Source: Rhodoferax sp. (lineage in GTDB: Bacteria; Pseudomonadota; Gammaproteobacteria; Burkholderiales; Burkholderiaceae_C). From it: a DNA stretch of 13,734 bases. The stretch covers positions 1 to 13,734 of the forward strand of contig JAUXQA010000348.1 of assembly GCA_030683195.1 (NCBI GenBank). The letters are read 5' to 3'. The translations under genes were made by a program, and so were the position numbers. The notes below the pieces were generated by a model. The model did no database searches. It was not told the origin of the DNA and saw only the letters and a list, made by a program, of their open reading frames with translations. Shown one piece after another: positions 1-7,038 of this stretch. Position 1 is the stretch's first letter; each line of letters starts with the position of its first letter.

Positions 1-283
1 GCCAGATGCGCCGCTGCGTGGTGCCGTCGGAGTAGGTGAAGGCTTCGTCCAGCACGCCCTGGTCGCCGTTCCAGGTGCAGGTCATGACCACCGTGAAGCG
101 CTTGACCACGCTGCCGCCCCGGTCGGTGAACACCCCGTAGGCGTCGAGCGTTCCGTTGAAGTACTGCTGCAGGTCGAGCACCGGTTTCTCAAGTGCATAC
201 GACTGGATGTTTTGTGAGGCGCAGCCCGACAGGCCCAAGGCAGCAGTGGCGGTGGCAGCGGTCAGGAGCAGGCGTCTTTTCAT
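1..283 (-). CDS. DUF3833 family lipoprotein (partial, N-terminal 94 residues)
   Basis: Only the first 94 codons are in the window; the gene continues past position 1. The product begins MKRRLLLTAATATAALGLSGC, a lipoprotein signal peptide with lipobox LSGC and lipidated Cys at residue 21, so it should be anchored in the envelope. The mature part (LDLQQYFNG..DAYGVFTDRGG..VKRFTV near residues 36-66) resembles DUF3833 proteins, which have no established biochemical role. Its ATG overlaps the stop codon of the MFS gene in an ATGA (280-283), so translation is probably coupled. It is the last visible gene of the lipid-modification unit that starts at 5542. DUF3833 proteins recur in such clusters in other proteobacteria, which suggests a role in handling the modified lipid. 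The family call is from memory of the motif and is fairly sure; the function is not known. Confidence 0.8.
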   Translation of the reverse strand, partial: MKRRLLLTAATATAALGLSGCASQNIQSYALEKPVLDLQQYFNGTLDAYGVFTDRGGSVVKRFTVVMTCTWNGDQGVLDEAFTYSDGTTQRRIW

Positions 284-1569
284 GGGGACTTTCGAATGAT
301 GAGGGTGTAGAGCAGCGTGCCGGCCAGGGCTTTCAGGGCGCAGGGCAGCAGGCAATAAGCGAAAGTAAGGGTTTGCAGCGCAGCTTCGTCACGGGCGCCA
401 GGCGCATAGCCCAGCAAGGCCAGCGCGGGCAGCGCCACGCCAGCGGCCAGGGCCAGGTTGAGCTTGGTGGCAAAGTTCCACCAGCCAAAGTAGGCGCCCT
501 CGGCGTGGCCCTGGTCGCCTTCGGCCTGAATGGTGCCGGCCAATAACGCACTGGGCAGGGCCAAATCAGTCCCCAGCGCGATGCCAGACAGGGCGCACAC
601 CACCACAAACGCGGTGACATCCCCCGTGCCGAGTTGCGCAGCAAAAATGAATACCGCTATCGACAGCACCATGCCCAGCCCCCAGGTGCGGGCCAGACCG
701 ATGGCGCGCACCACGCGCAACCACAGCGGGATGGTGAGTGCCGCACACAAGAAATAACTGCCCAGAAACAAAGGCTCGGTCGCAGCCGGCGCCTGCAGCC
801 GGTCCTGCACAAAAAAGAGGATGAGCGTGGCGGGGATGGCACTGGCGATGCCATTGACCATGAACACCGCCAGCAACGAGCGAAAGGCGGGACGCGAGAA
901 GGGCAGCCACAGAGAGGCGGTCGCACGCGGACGTGGCACCACAGCGGGTGCCGGAGCTCGACGCCAGGCCAGCCAGCCCGCCACCAGCGCCACATAAAAC
1001 AGGGCGGTGGTGGCGGGCAGACCCAGCGCCACCGGGGTGATTGAGGCCAACACCACACCCAGCAGCCCCAGCCCCTCCCGCCAGGCCACCACGCGGCTGC
1101 GCTGGCCCTCGTCGCCGCCCAACATGGCGCCCCAGGACTGGTGCAGGATGCTCAGCGCACTGTAGGCGGCGTAGGTCAGCATCAGGCAGGCCGTGGCCCA
1201 GATCACGAGTGCGAATAACTCACGCACGGGCGGGAAAAAAAGCAGGGTGAAACCCACGCCCAGCATGAAAGCCGCCAGGGCGGCCCAAGCCAGCACGACG
1301 CCCTTGCTGCGCAGGTACAGCCGGTCGCTCCAGCGGCCCAGCAGCGGGTCGATGAACGCATCAAACAGCCGCGCCCCGAGCAACACAGCGCCCAGCGTAG
1401 CCAGCGGAACGCCAAATTCACGGGCGTAGTAATTGGGCAGCACCACATACAGCGGCAGCGCCACAAAGGCCAGGGGCAGGCCCATCAGCCCATAGCGCCA
1501 GCCTTGCTGCCAGCCAAAAACCAGGCGAGTGGCCCGGTGTTTGGCCGATGCTGCGTTCTCGGCGCTCAT
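280..1569 (-). CDS. MFS transporter, GPH (glycoside-pentoside-hexuronide)/MFS_2-like
   Basis: This is a 429-residue inner-membrane protein with about 12 hydrophobic segments, the usual size for the sugar:cation symporter-like MFS_2 family. The diagnostic loop motif RLFDAFIDPLLGRWSDR lies at about residues 67-83, matching the family's D-P-x-x-G-x-x-S-D-R signature after the second membrane segment. It overlaps the gene before it and the gene after it by 4 bp each (ATGA at 1566-1569 and 280-283), so it is expressed as part of the operon. Members in this gene context are usually annotated as sugar transporters by homology only. Here the neighbours all point to acyl-chain chemistry, so a lipid, acyl product or exchange substrate is at least as likely as a sugar. 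The substrate cannot be read from the sequence. Confidence 0.85.
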   Translation of the reverse strand: MSAENAASAKHRATRLVFGWQQGWRYGLMGLPLAFVALPLYVVLPNYYAREFGVPLATLGAVLLGARLFDAFIDPLLGRWSDRLYLRSKGVVLAWAALAAFMLGVGFTLLFFPPVRELFALVIWATACLMLTYAAYSALSILHQSWGAMLGGDEGQRSRVVAWREGLGLLGVVLASITPVALGLPATTALFYVALVAGWLAWRRAPAPAVVPRPRATASLWLPFSRPAFRSLLAVFMVNGIASAIPATLILFFVQDRLQAPAATEPLFLGSYFLCAALTIPLWLRVVRAIGLARTWGLGMVLSIAVFIFAAQLGTGDVTAFVVVCALSGIALGTDLALPSALLAGTIQAEGDQGHAEGAYFGWWNFATKLNLALAAGVALPALALLGYAPGARDEAALQTLTFAYCLLPCALKALAGTLLYTLIIRKSP

Positions 1570-2132
1570 GCGTTGGGACGGGACAGCAGGGCGCGCCGCA
1601 TTTCGGGCTCGCTGGTGGCCGGAGACAGCCAGATACCAAAAAACAAGCGGCTGAAGTCGGGATCAGCCACACCAGGGCGCGCCTGACCATTGAGCCAGAA
1701 TTCCGCCCCGCGGGTCGGGCTGTGCAAGCCGGTCAGGCGGTCGCCCGAGCGCACGTCGGGGAACGAGGCCTGCATGGCTGCCAGCCAGGCTTGCGACTGG
1801 GCGGGGCTGAACTGGCCGCCCCGCGCCATCTCCACCAGCGAGCGCTCGGCAATCGCCTGGCCTTTGAGGTCGCGCAGGTAGGTGAGCGCCAGGGCCATCG
1901 AATGTCGCTCAAAACTCTCCGCAGCAAACCCGGGCTCGACCCACAGGGTGGCGTCGTACACGCTGAACCCGAACACCCGCAAGCGCGTGGACCCCAGGCG
2001 CTGACCACCTGGCAGGCCGCGCGCCACCTCTGGGGGCACTGCGGACGTGGTTTGACTGAATGCTGCCGTGGCCAGCGCAGTCAGGCTGCTGGCGGCGGCG
2101 CTCTGAAGCAGGGTGCGGCGTTGGAGAGTCAT
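1566..2132 (-). CDS. Exported chalcone-isomerase-fold protein (chalcone isomerase-like family)
   Basis: The 188-residue product starts MTLQRRTLLQSAAASS.., a signal peptide with a twin-arginine-like QRRTLLQ motif (residues 4-10), an Ala-rich core and likely cleavage near residues 26-31. The mature part contains RLRVFGFSVYDATLWVEPGF (about 51-70), LRDLKG.AIAERSL, and a C-terminal FWLNGQARPGVADPDFSRLFFGIWL. This is the pattern of bacterial chalcone_isomerase-like proteins (start QRLGSTRLRVFGF.VYDA). The plant relatives that lack isomerase activity bind fatty acids, so a periplasmic fatty-acid-binding role fits this operon; that is inference. A possible ribosome-binding site AGGAG lies 10 nt before the ATG. 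The gene is 35 bp after the methyltransferase gene and overlaps the MFS gene by 4 bp. Confidence 0.8.
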   Translation of the reverse strand: MTLQRRTLLQSAAASSLTALATAAFSQTTSAVPPEVARGLPGGQRLGSTRLRVFGFSVYDATLWVEPGFAAESFERHSMALALTYLRDLKGQAIAERSLVEMARGGQFSPAQSQAWLAAMQASFPDVRSGDRLTGLHSPTRGAEFWLNGQARPGVADPDFSRLFFGIWLSPATSEPEMRRALLSRPNA

Positions 2133-2167
2133 GGTGGCAAGGCTCCTGGAGGGATAAAGTCAATGCT

Positions 2168-3424
2168 TCAAGCGGCGCGTTTTTGCAGTGTGTACTGGAC
2201 CACGTCGATGTTGTTCTCGGTGAATGCCGCCTCGCAATACGCCAGGTAAAACTCCCAGATGTGCATGAAGCGCTCATCGAAACCTTCTTGAAGCACCTGT
2301 GCCCGGTGAGCCAGAAAGGCGTCGCGCCAGCGTTTGAGCGTCTCGGCGTAATCATGGCCAAAAGCGAACTCGTCCACCACCTCCAGGCCCGCAGCAGCAG
2401 CCTGGGCGCGGAACTCGCGCGGGCATGGCAGGCAGCCGCCGGGGAAGATGTATTGCTGGATGAAGTCGGTAGAACTCACATAGCGGTCAAACAACGTGTC
2501 ATCAATCACGATGCTTTGCACACAGGCCCGCCCACCCGGCTTGAGCAGTCGCGAGACCGTGGCGAAGTAAGTGGGCCAGTATTCGCGGCCCACGGCCTCG
2601 ATCATCTCGATAGAGCAAATGGCGTCAAACGGCCCGTCGTTGATGTCGCGGTAGTCCTGCAGGCGCAAGTCGGCTTGGGCACCAGTGCCGGTGCTCACGC
2701 CCAGGCGCTGCATGCGGGCCTGCGCAAAGGCAAGCTGCTCGGTGCTGAGCGTCACGCCGGCAATGGATGCGCCCAGCTCGGTGGTGGCCATCTCGGCCAG
2801 GGCACCCCAGCCGCAGCCGATCTCCAGCACCCGGTCGCCCGCCTTGACGCCGGCGAGTTCCAGGGCGCGGCGCACCTTGGCTTTTTGGGCCTGGGCCATG
2901 CTCTGATTCAAGTTACCGTTAAACAGGGCCGACGAGTAGTTCATGGTCTCGTCCAGCCACAGCGTGTAAAACGCGTTGCCCAGGTCGTAGTGGGCGTGGA
3001 TGTTTTTCTGGCTGTTGGAGCGCGTGTTGCGGTGCAGCAGGTGTTTGATGCGGTACAGCAGGCGCCCGGCCCAGGTGCCGTAGATCACACTCTCGACCTC
3101 GGCGCGGTTTTTGATCAAGACACGCAGCAATTCGGTCAGGTTGGGCGTGGTCCAGTCGCCCGCAATAAAGGTCTCTGCAAAACCGATGTCACCCGACTTG
3201 AGGACGGCGGCGCACATGTTCCAGTTGTGCAGGTGCAATGCGGCGTGGGGCAAAGCGTCGCCGCCAAAGCGCTGCATGGTGCCATCGGGCATTTGCAAGG
3301 TGAGGCTGCCGTGGCGCAGGCGCTGCAGCAGTTTCAATACCGTGCGGGCGGCCGCTGGCGTACCGGTGGGAATAGTGAAGCTGCGCGTGGCCGTGTCAGC
3401 GTTGCCGTTGGTCGAGGTGTTCAT
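2168..3424 (-). CDS. Cyclopropane-fatty-acid-synthase-family SAM-dependent lipid methyltransferase
   Basis: The 418-residue protein belongs to the CFAS family, which transfers a methyl group from S-adenosylmethionine onto the double bond of unsaturated acyl chains in membrane phospholipids. Visible motifs are NIHAHYDLGN at 141-150, the SAM-binding loop LEIGCGWGALA at 200-210, SIEMIEAVG at 271-279 (Glu276 matches the conserved catalytic Glu), and YIFPGGCLP at 325-333. Position 303 is Gln (VQSIVIDD) where E. coli Cfa has the bicarbonate-binding His in LHTIG. The SIEMIEAVG/Q-S-I pattern resembles the plant and alpha-proteobacterial UfaM-like branch more than classical bacterial Cfa. The product may therefore be a methylated alkene on the way to furan fatty acids instead of a cyclopropane. 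The gene is 12 bp downstream of the DUF1365 gene; no strong Shine-Dalgarno precedes the ATG. Confidence 0.9.
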   Translation of the reverse strand: MNTSTNGNADTATRSFTIPTGTPAAARTVLKLLQRLRHGSLTLQMPDGTMQRFGGDALPHAALHLHNWNMCAAVLKSGDIGFAETFIAGDWTTPNLTELLRVLIKNRAEVESVIYGTWAGRLLYRIKHLLHRNTRSNSQKNIHAHYDLGNAFYTLWLDETMNYSSALFNGNLNQSMAQAQKAKVRRALELAGVKAGDRVLEIGCGWGALAEMATTELGASIAGVTLSTEQLAFAQARMQRLGVSTGTGAQADLRLQDYRDINDGPFDAICSIEMIEAVGREYWPTYFATVSRLLKPGGRACVQSIVIDDTLFDRYVSSTDFIQQYIFPGGCLPCPREFRAQAAAAGLEVVDEFAFGHDYAETLKRWRDAFLAHRAQVLQEGFDERFMHIWEFYLAYCEAAFTENNIDVVQYTLQKRAA

Positions 3425-3436
3425 GATCTTGCGGGT

Positions 3437-4243
3437 TCAGCGGGTGGTGAAGTTGGTGGGCGGCGTGGGCTTGCCAAAAAAAGGCGCCTTTTTGATGAAT
3501 AGCTTGACGGCCTGCCAATGGATGCGCAGCACCACGCCCAGCGTCATGGCGGGGTAGCGCCACACGGCGCGGCGCAGGGACTGCGCGTTGAGCGGCTCCA
3601 GCACGCCGCTCACACTGGTCTCGATGACGGGGCCCTGCGCGTCGTCAAAGTCCACGCGGGCCACGGTGCGTTTCAGGTCCGGCGTGAGCATGAAGCGAAA
3701 GCGGTAGCCGCCCTCCACGGGGCAAAAAGGCGACACATGAAACACCTTGGCCGCGCGCTGCTCCACGCCAAAGCGCGGCGTATCCAGCAAGTAACAATGG
3801 CGCTCGCCAAAGGTGTTGTTCACTTCCACCACCACGGCGCGCAGCGTGCCGTCCGGCGTGTGGCAGTACCAAAAGCTTACCGGTTTGAAGGCAAAGCCCA
3901 GCACCCGGGGGTAGCAGTGCAGCCAGACCTCGCCAGTGGCATCAAAAATGTCTTCGCTGTGCAGCAACTCATCGAGCCAGCCCAAGGCCCCACCCTGCGC
4001 CGGGCCCCGAGCGTCGCCATGGTCAGCGTCATAAAAACTCAACGCCGCCCAGCGGTTACGGGCCAGTGCGCCCGGGCCTTGGCGCTCCAGGCTGCGCATG
4101 GGTAGCATCAGGAAATAGGTGTCGTAGGCAAAGGCATGGCGGGTGGGCTTGAGCCGGGCGTGGCGCACCACGCCAAAGCCAATCAGGGCTTGGCTGGCCA
4201 GCGCGGGCACGTTCATGGAGGGCGTCAGGCTGCTCACATTCAC
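3437..4243 (-). CDS. DUF1365 family protein
   Basis: This 268-residue protein has the conserved DUF1365 blocks: VVRHARLKPTRHAFAY (25-40), the YPRVLGFAFKPVSFWYC block (111-127), NNTFGERHCYLL (142-153) and KVFHVSPFCP (166-175). DUF1365 proteins almost always sit between an amine-oxidase-like flavoprotein and a CFAS-like methyltransferase, exactly as here. In Rhodobacter sphaeroides a protein of this neighbourhood is implicated in furan fatty acid synthesis (UfaO was proposed for O2-dependent ring formation); which family member is UfaO should be checked. The ATG at 4243 has an AGGA ribosome-binding site 5 nt upstream that overlaps the stop of the flavoprotein gene (3-bp gap). The in-frame ATG at 4216 (residue 10) is a possible alternative start. 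No signal peptide is seen, so it is probably cytoplasmic or membrane-associated. Confidence 0.85.
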   Translation of the reverse strand: MNVSSLTPSMNVPALASQALIGFGVVRHARLKPTRHAFAYDTYFLMLPMRSLERQGPGALARNRWAALSFYDADHGDARGPAQGGALGWLDELLHSEDIFDATGEVWLHCYPRVLGFAFKPVSFWYCHTPDGTLRAVVVEVNNTFGERHCYLLDTPRFGVEQRAAKVFHVSPFCPVEGGYRFRFMLTPDLKRTVARVDFDDAQGPVIETSVSGVLEPLNAQSLRRAVWRYPAMTLGVVLRIHWQAVKLFIKKAPFFGKPTPPTNFTTR

Positions 4244-4246
4244 ATC

Positions 4247-5542
4247 CTATTGAGCCAGCACCGGCTGCAGCCGCCTGAGCACATCCAGGCCTGATTTGAG
4301 ACCGTCTTCATGAAAGCCGTAACCCATCCAGGCCCCACAAAAATAGGTGTGTTGCTGGCCTTGCAAGGCAGGCATCAGAGCCTGGGCGCGAATGGCGGCC
4401 AGGTCAAACACCGGGTGCGCGTAATCAAACACGCCGTGCACATGGCGCGCCTCAATCTCGCGCAGCGGGTTCAGGGACACCACCACCGGCTGGGAAAAAG
4501 GCACCGGTTGCAGCATGTTGATGAGGTAGTGCAGGCACACCCGGGTCTCGTCCTGGCGCGCACCCCGAGCCGGCGCGGCCCGCTCGTAGTTCCAGGCCGC
4601 CCAGGCGCGGCGCTTGTCGGGCAATACCGAGGTATCGGTGTGCAACACGGCGCGGTTGGGCTGGTAGCGAATGGCACTCAGCGCGTCGACCTCGGCCGAG
4701 GTGGCATCGCTCAACATTGCCAGTGACTGATCGGAATGGCTGGCCAGCACCACTTTGTCAAAGCGCTCGGTCTGCCCCCGGGAGGTGACCGAGACACCCG
4801 AGGCGTCGCGCACGATGTTCTGCACCGGGCTGTTGAGGCGTTTGTCCGGGATACCGCTGATGATCTTGTCGACGTAGTGTTTGGCACCGCCTGCCACCGT
4901 CCACCACTGGGGCCGGTTGCTCACCTGAATCAGGCCGTGGTTGTGGCAAAACCGGATCATGGTGGCCACAGGAAACTTGAGCATCTGGTCAGTGGGGCAA
5001 CTCCAGATGCAGCCCAGCATGGGCAAAAAATACCAGTCCCTGAATTCTTCCGACAGCGCATGCTGAAGCAAAAAATCAGACAAGGGCTGCATCAGCTCTG
5101 CCTCGGCATTGCGCACGGCGATGTCGGTAGCCAGCGTATTGAAGCGCAGCACGTCGCGCAGCATACGCAAGAAGCGCACATTGAGCAGGTTGCTGCGTTG
5201 GGCAAACACGGTGCTGAGCGACGAGCCACTCCACTCCAGGGCGCGCTGCCCGCCTGTGCGCGGCACCTGCACTGAAAACGACATGTCGGATTTGGCCGTC
5301 GTCACCTCCAGATCGGCCAGCAACTGAATCAGGTTGGGGTAAGTGCGCTCATTGAAGACCAAAAACCCGGTGTCTACGCCGTGCGTGACCGGCCCACCGG
5401 GGCCTGCCAGCGTGACATCAACCGTGTGGGTGTGCCCGCCAAAGTAATCGCCCGCCTCAAACAGGGTGACGTCTGCCTGCGCGCGCAAGCCGTGCGCCAC
5501 CGCCAGCCCGGAGATGCCGGAGCCAACAACAGCGATCTTCAT
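4247..5542 (-). CDS. FAD-dependent amine-oxidase-like oxidoreductase (candidate acyl-chain desaturase, UfaD-like)
   Basis: The 431-residue flavoprotein starts MKIAVVGSGISGLAVAHGL, a Rossmann dinucleotide-binding GxGxxG (Gly7, Gly9, Gly12) with the ribose-binding Glu at residue 29 (LFEAGDYFGGHTHTV). It ends with the second FAD contact TYFCGAWMGYGFHEDGLKSG. This pattern is that of the NAD(P)/FAD-binding amine-oxidase relatives that head DUF1365/CFAS clusters. Work in Rhodobacter sphaeroides assigned a fatty acid desaturase, UfaD, in furan fatty acid synthesis. This protein is a candidate equivalent, which is inference from family and gene order. An AGGG lies 8 nt before the ATG. It is the first gene of the minus-strand unit, preceded by a 179-bp repeat-rich spacer that should carry the operon promoter. 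Confidence 0.85.
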   Translation of the reverse strand: MKIAVVGSGISGLAVAHGLRAQADVTLFEAGDYFGGHTHTVDVTLAGPGGPVTHGVDTGFLVFNERTYPNLIQLLADLEVTTAKSDMSFSVQVPRTGGQRALEWSGSSLSTVFAQRSNLLNVRFLRMLRDVLRFNTLATDIAVRNAEAELMQPLSDFLLQHALSEEFRDWYFLPMLGCIWSCPTDQMLKFPVATMIRFCHNHGLIQVSNRPQWWTVAGGAKHYVDKIISGIPDKRLNSPVQNIVRDASGVSVTSRGQTERFDKVVLASHSDQSLAMLSDATSAEVDALSAIRYQPNRAVLHTDTSVLPDKRRAWAAWNYERAAPARGARQDETRVCLHYLINMLQPVPFSQPVVVSLNPLREIEARHVHGVFDYAHPVFDLAAIRAQALMPALQGQQHTYFCGAWMGYGFHEDGLKSGLDVLRRLQPVLAQ

Positions 5543-5721
5543 GCGGCTAACCCTGCAGGTGAGCCCATATCCGACAACAAAGAAATGACGGATTTAAAAC
5601 GTATAGGTGATTTTGTGACCATGCGGTAATTTATCACATCCAACAGTCATTGACCATGACTATGAGAAAGCGAATTACCTGAGAAAGTCACATCGGTACG
5701 ACTCAGTTGCCGCCCGGAACG
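5543..5721 (-). promoter_or_regulatory. Probable promoter/operator region of the lipid-modification operon
   Basis: This gene-free spacer lies between the end of the HD-GYP-like gene and the first gene of the operon. It is less GC-rich than its surroundings and dense in short repeats: a perfect dyad GTCAT-N5-ATGAC (5646-5660), a direct repeat TGACCATG (5616-5623 and 5651-5658), an inverted pair GGTAATT/AATTACC (5625-5631 and 5673-5679), and two TCACATC copies (5634-5640 and 5688-5694). I could not fit a convincing sigma-70 or ChrR-type ECF promoter with correct spacing, so the promoter position is not assigned. Confidence 0.4.
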
Positions 5722-6954
5722 CTACCAGGGCCGGTCCGAGGCGCCCGGTTTGGTCAGCGCCAGCAGGCGCGCCAGATTGACTTTGACCTTCACATCGCGG
5801 TGGGCAATGCTGGCCAGAATGCGGTAGTCCCGCTGGCTGGTGTCGCGCACGATCAACTCGCCCGTGGGCATGCCAGTGCGGTTGACCATGACCGCCACGC
5901 GTGGTGTGGTGGTGTTGGCGCCGCGCTTGATCACCACCGCCACCTCTTCGGTGGCCAGGCGCACAAAGGAGCCGGGGGAATAAATGCCGACCGCCTTGAT
6001 GACGGCCGCACCGGCTTCGTCGATCTCGCGGTTTTCATCAAAATAACTCGCCTTCATGGCGCTGGCGGGCGTGTCTGGTGCGCGCGAGGCCCGGGGCGAC
6101 AGGCGGGCGGCAAAAATGTCGGCCCGCTGGATCAGGCGCGCCACGCGCTGCCCCAGCGAGCGTGAGGCCAGACGTCCGGGGAGCTTGGCGTGGTGATCCA
6201 GCACCGCCTCCAGCCAGTCCGGGTCGGTGACACCGAGCTGCTCCAGCAGCCGCACCGAGTACATGGCGTGCTGCTCCACCTTGCGGGCTTGTTCTGGGCT
6301 GGGCGGCTGGTGTTGCACGGCCAGCTGGTCTTGCAGTTCGGTCATGGACATGTTCATGGTGAGCGCCACCTTGCCCACCAAATCGACGTCGGACGCAGGC
6401 CACTTCAGGACATCGCGGGCAGCCAGGCTGCACATCACACACACCAGCATGGCATGGGTGGCGCTGTATTGCCTGACCTCGCTGCTGGAGAGATGAATCA
6501 GCGCAAACAGGGTGCCGTCGGGGTTGTGCTCTGCGTGGCGCGCCAATTGAGAATAGAGCCGCTCCAGGCGGGGCAAAAACGTGGCGGGGTTCCCGTCACG
6601 CAGCAGGGTGTGGGCCTGGGCCTGCAGGTCCAGCCAGTCGGGCTCTGTGGTGTTTTGGTTATCACGGGCACTGGCCACCTCGAAGCTGGCAAACTGGCTT
6701 TCTGCAATTTGCCCCAGGGGAATGTCATCGCGTATCAGCGTGTGCAACTGGCCCACATAGGCCCGGCGCTGGCTTTCGGACTCCACCACGTTGACGAACA
6801 AGCGCCCGCGATGTCCCAGCAGCATGTCCAGGTCCTCCAGACTGTTCACCATGAACCCTTTTTGCGCCAGCAAGGCGCCATGCTGATCCCGGATGGAAAA
6901 CGGCAAAGGCTTGCCCACGCGGATGGACTCGAGGTTAATGGAGACAAGGTTCAT
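5722..6954 (-). CDS. Degenerate HD-GYP domain protein
   Basis: The 410-residue protein has an N-terminal domain (about 1-80, IRVGKPLPFSIRDQHGALLAQKGFMV) of the type found before HD-GYP domains in Burkholderiales, and a central HD-like helical domain. HD-GYP proteins normally hydrolyse cyclic di-GMP. Here His167 and His229 and the pair H254-H255 can be aligned, but the metal-binding His-Asp dyad is replaced by ALTMNMS (about 197-203). The DGxGYP motif is replaced by AKLPGRL (256-262). The residues needed for catalysis are therefore missing, so it is more likely a c-di-GMP sensor, scaffold or regulatory protein. No signal peptide or membrane segment is seen. It is transcribed away from rfaE2 across an 84-bp spacer. 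No strong ribosome-binding site precedes the ATG. Confidence 0.75.
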   Translation of the reverse strand: MNLVSINLESIRVGKPLPFSIRDQHGALLAQKGFMVNSLEDLDMLLGHRGRLFVNVVESESQRRAYVGQLHTLIRDDIPLGQIAESQFASFEVASARDNQNTTEPDWLDLQAQAHTLLRDGNPATFLPRLERLYSQLARHAEHNPDGTLFALIHLSSSEVRQYSATHAMLVCVMCSLAARDVLKWPASDVDLVGKVALTMNMSMTELQDQLAVQHQPPSPEQARKVEQHAMYSVRLLEQLGVTDPDWLEAVLDHHAKLPGRLASRSLGQRVARLIQRADIFAARLSPRASRAPDTPASAMKASYFDENREIDEAGAAVIKAVGIYSPGSFVRLATEEVAVVIKRGANTTTPRVAVMVNRTGMPTGELIVRDTSQRDYRILASIAHRDVKVKVNLARLLALTKPGASDRPW

Positions 6955-7038
6955 GAGGTGCGCAAAATATTCTCGGCCCGTTGGAGTGCCAAAAGCTGAT
7001 GAGCATAAAGGATAGCCCAGCCTGCTAGCATCCGCTGC
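6955..7038. promoter_or_regulatory. Divergent spacer between HD-GYP-like gene and rfaE2
   Basis: These 84 bp must hold the start signals of two divergent genes. On the plus strand a weak -35/-10 pair can be proposed (TTGGAG, then CATAAA 17 bp later, about 6981-7009), but the match is poor and I give it only as a pointer. No dyad or riboswitch-like structure is evident. Confidence 0.3.

Noticed and set aside
2060..3502. 480-codon open frame on the plus strand
   Set aside because: It runs antisense across the methyltransferase gene, which has full family motifs. High-GC codon bias creates such mirror frames, and its translation has no recognisable domain.
5543..5721. ChrR/ECF-type or LitR-type promoter for the lipid operon
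   Set aside because: GTGAT-like and TATAC-like elements exist on the minus strand, but none has the right partner at the right spacing, so I do not assign one.
6190..6999. 269-codon open frame on the plus strand opposite the HD-GYP-like gene
   Set aside because: The minus-strand frame has recognisable family blocks; the plus frame is Gln/His-rich, typical of an antisense shadow.
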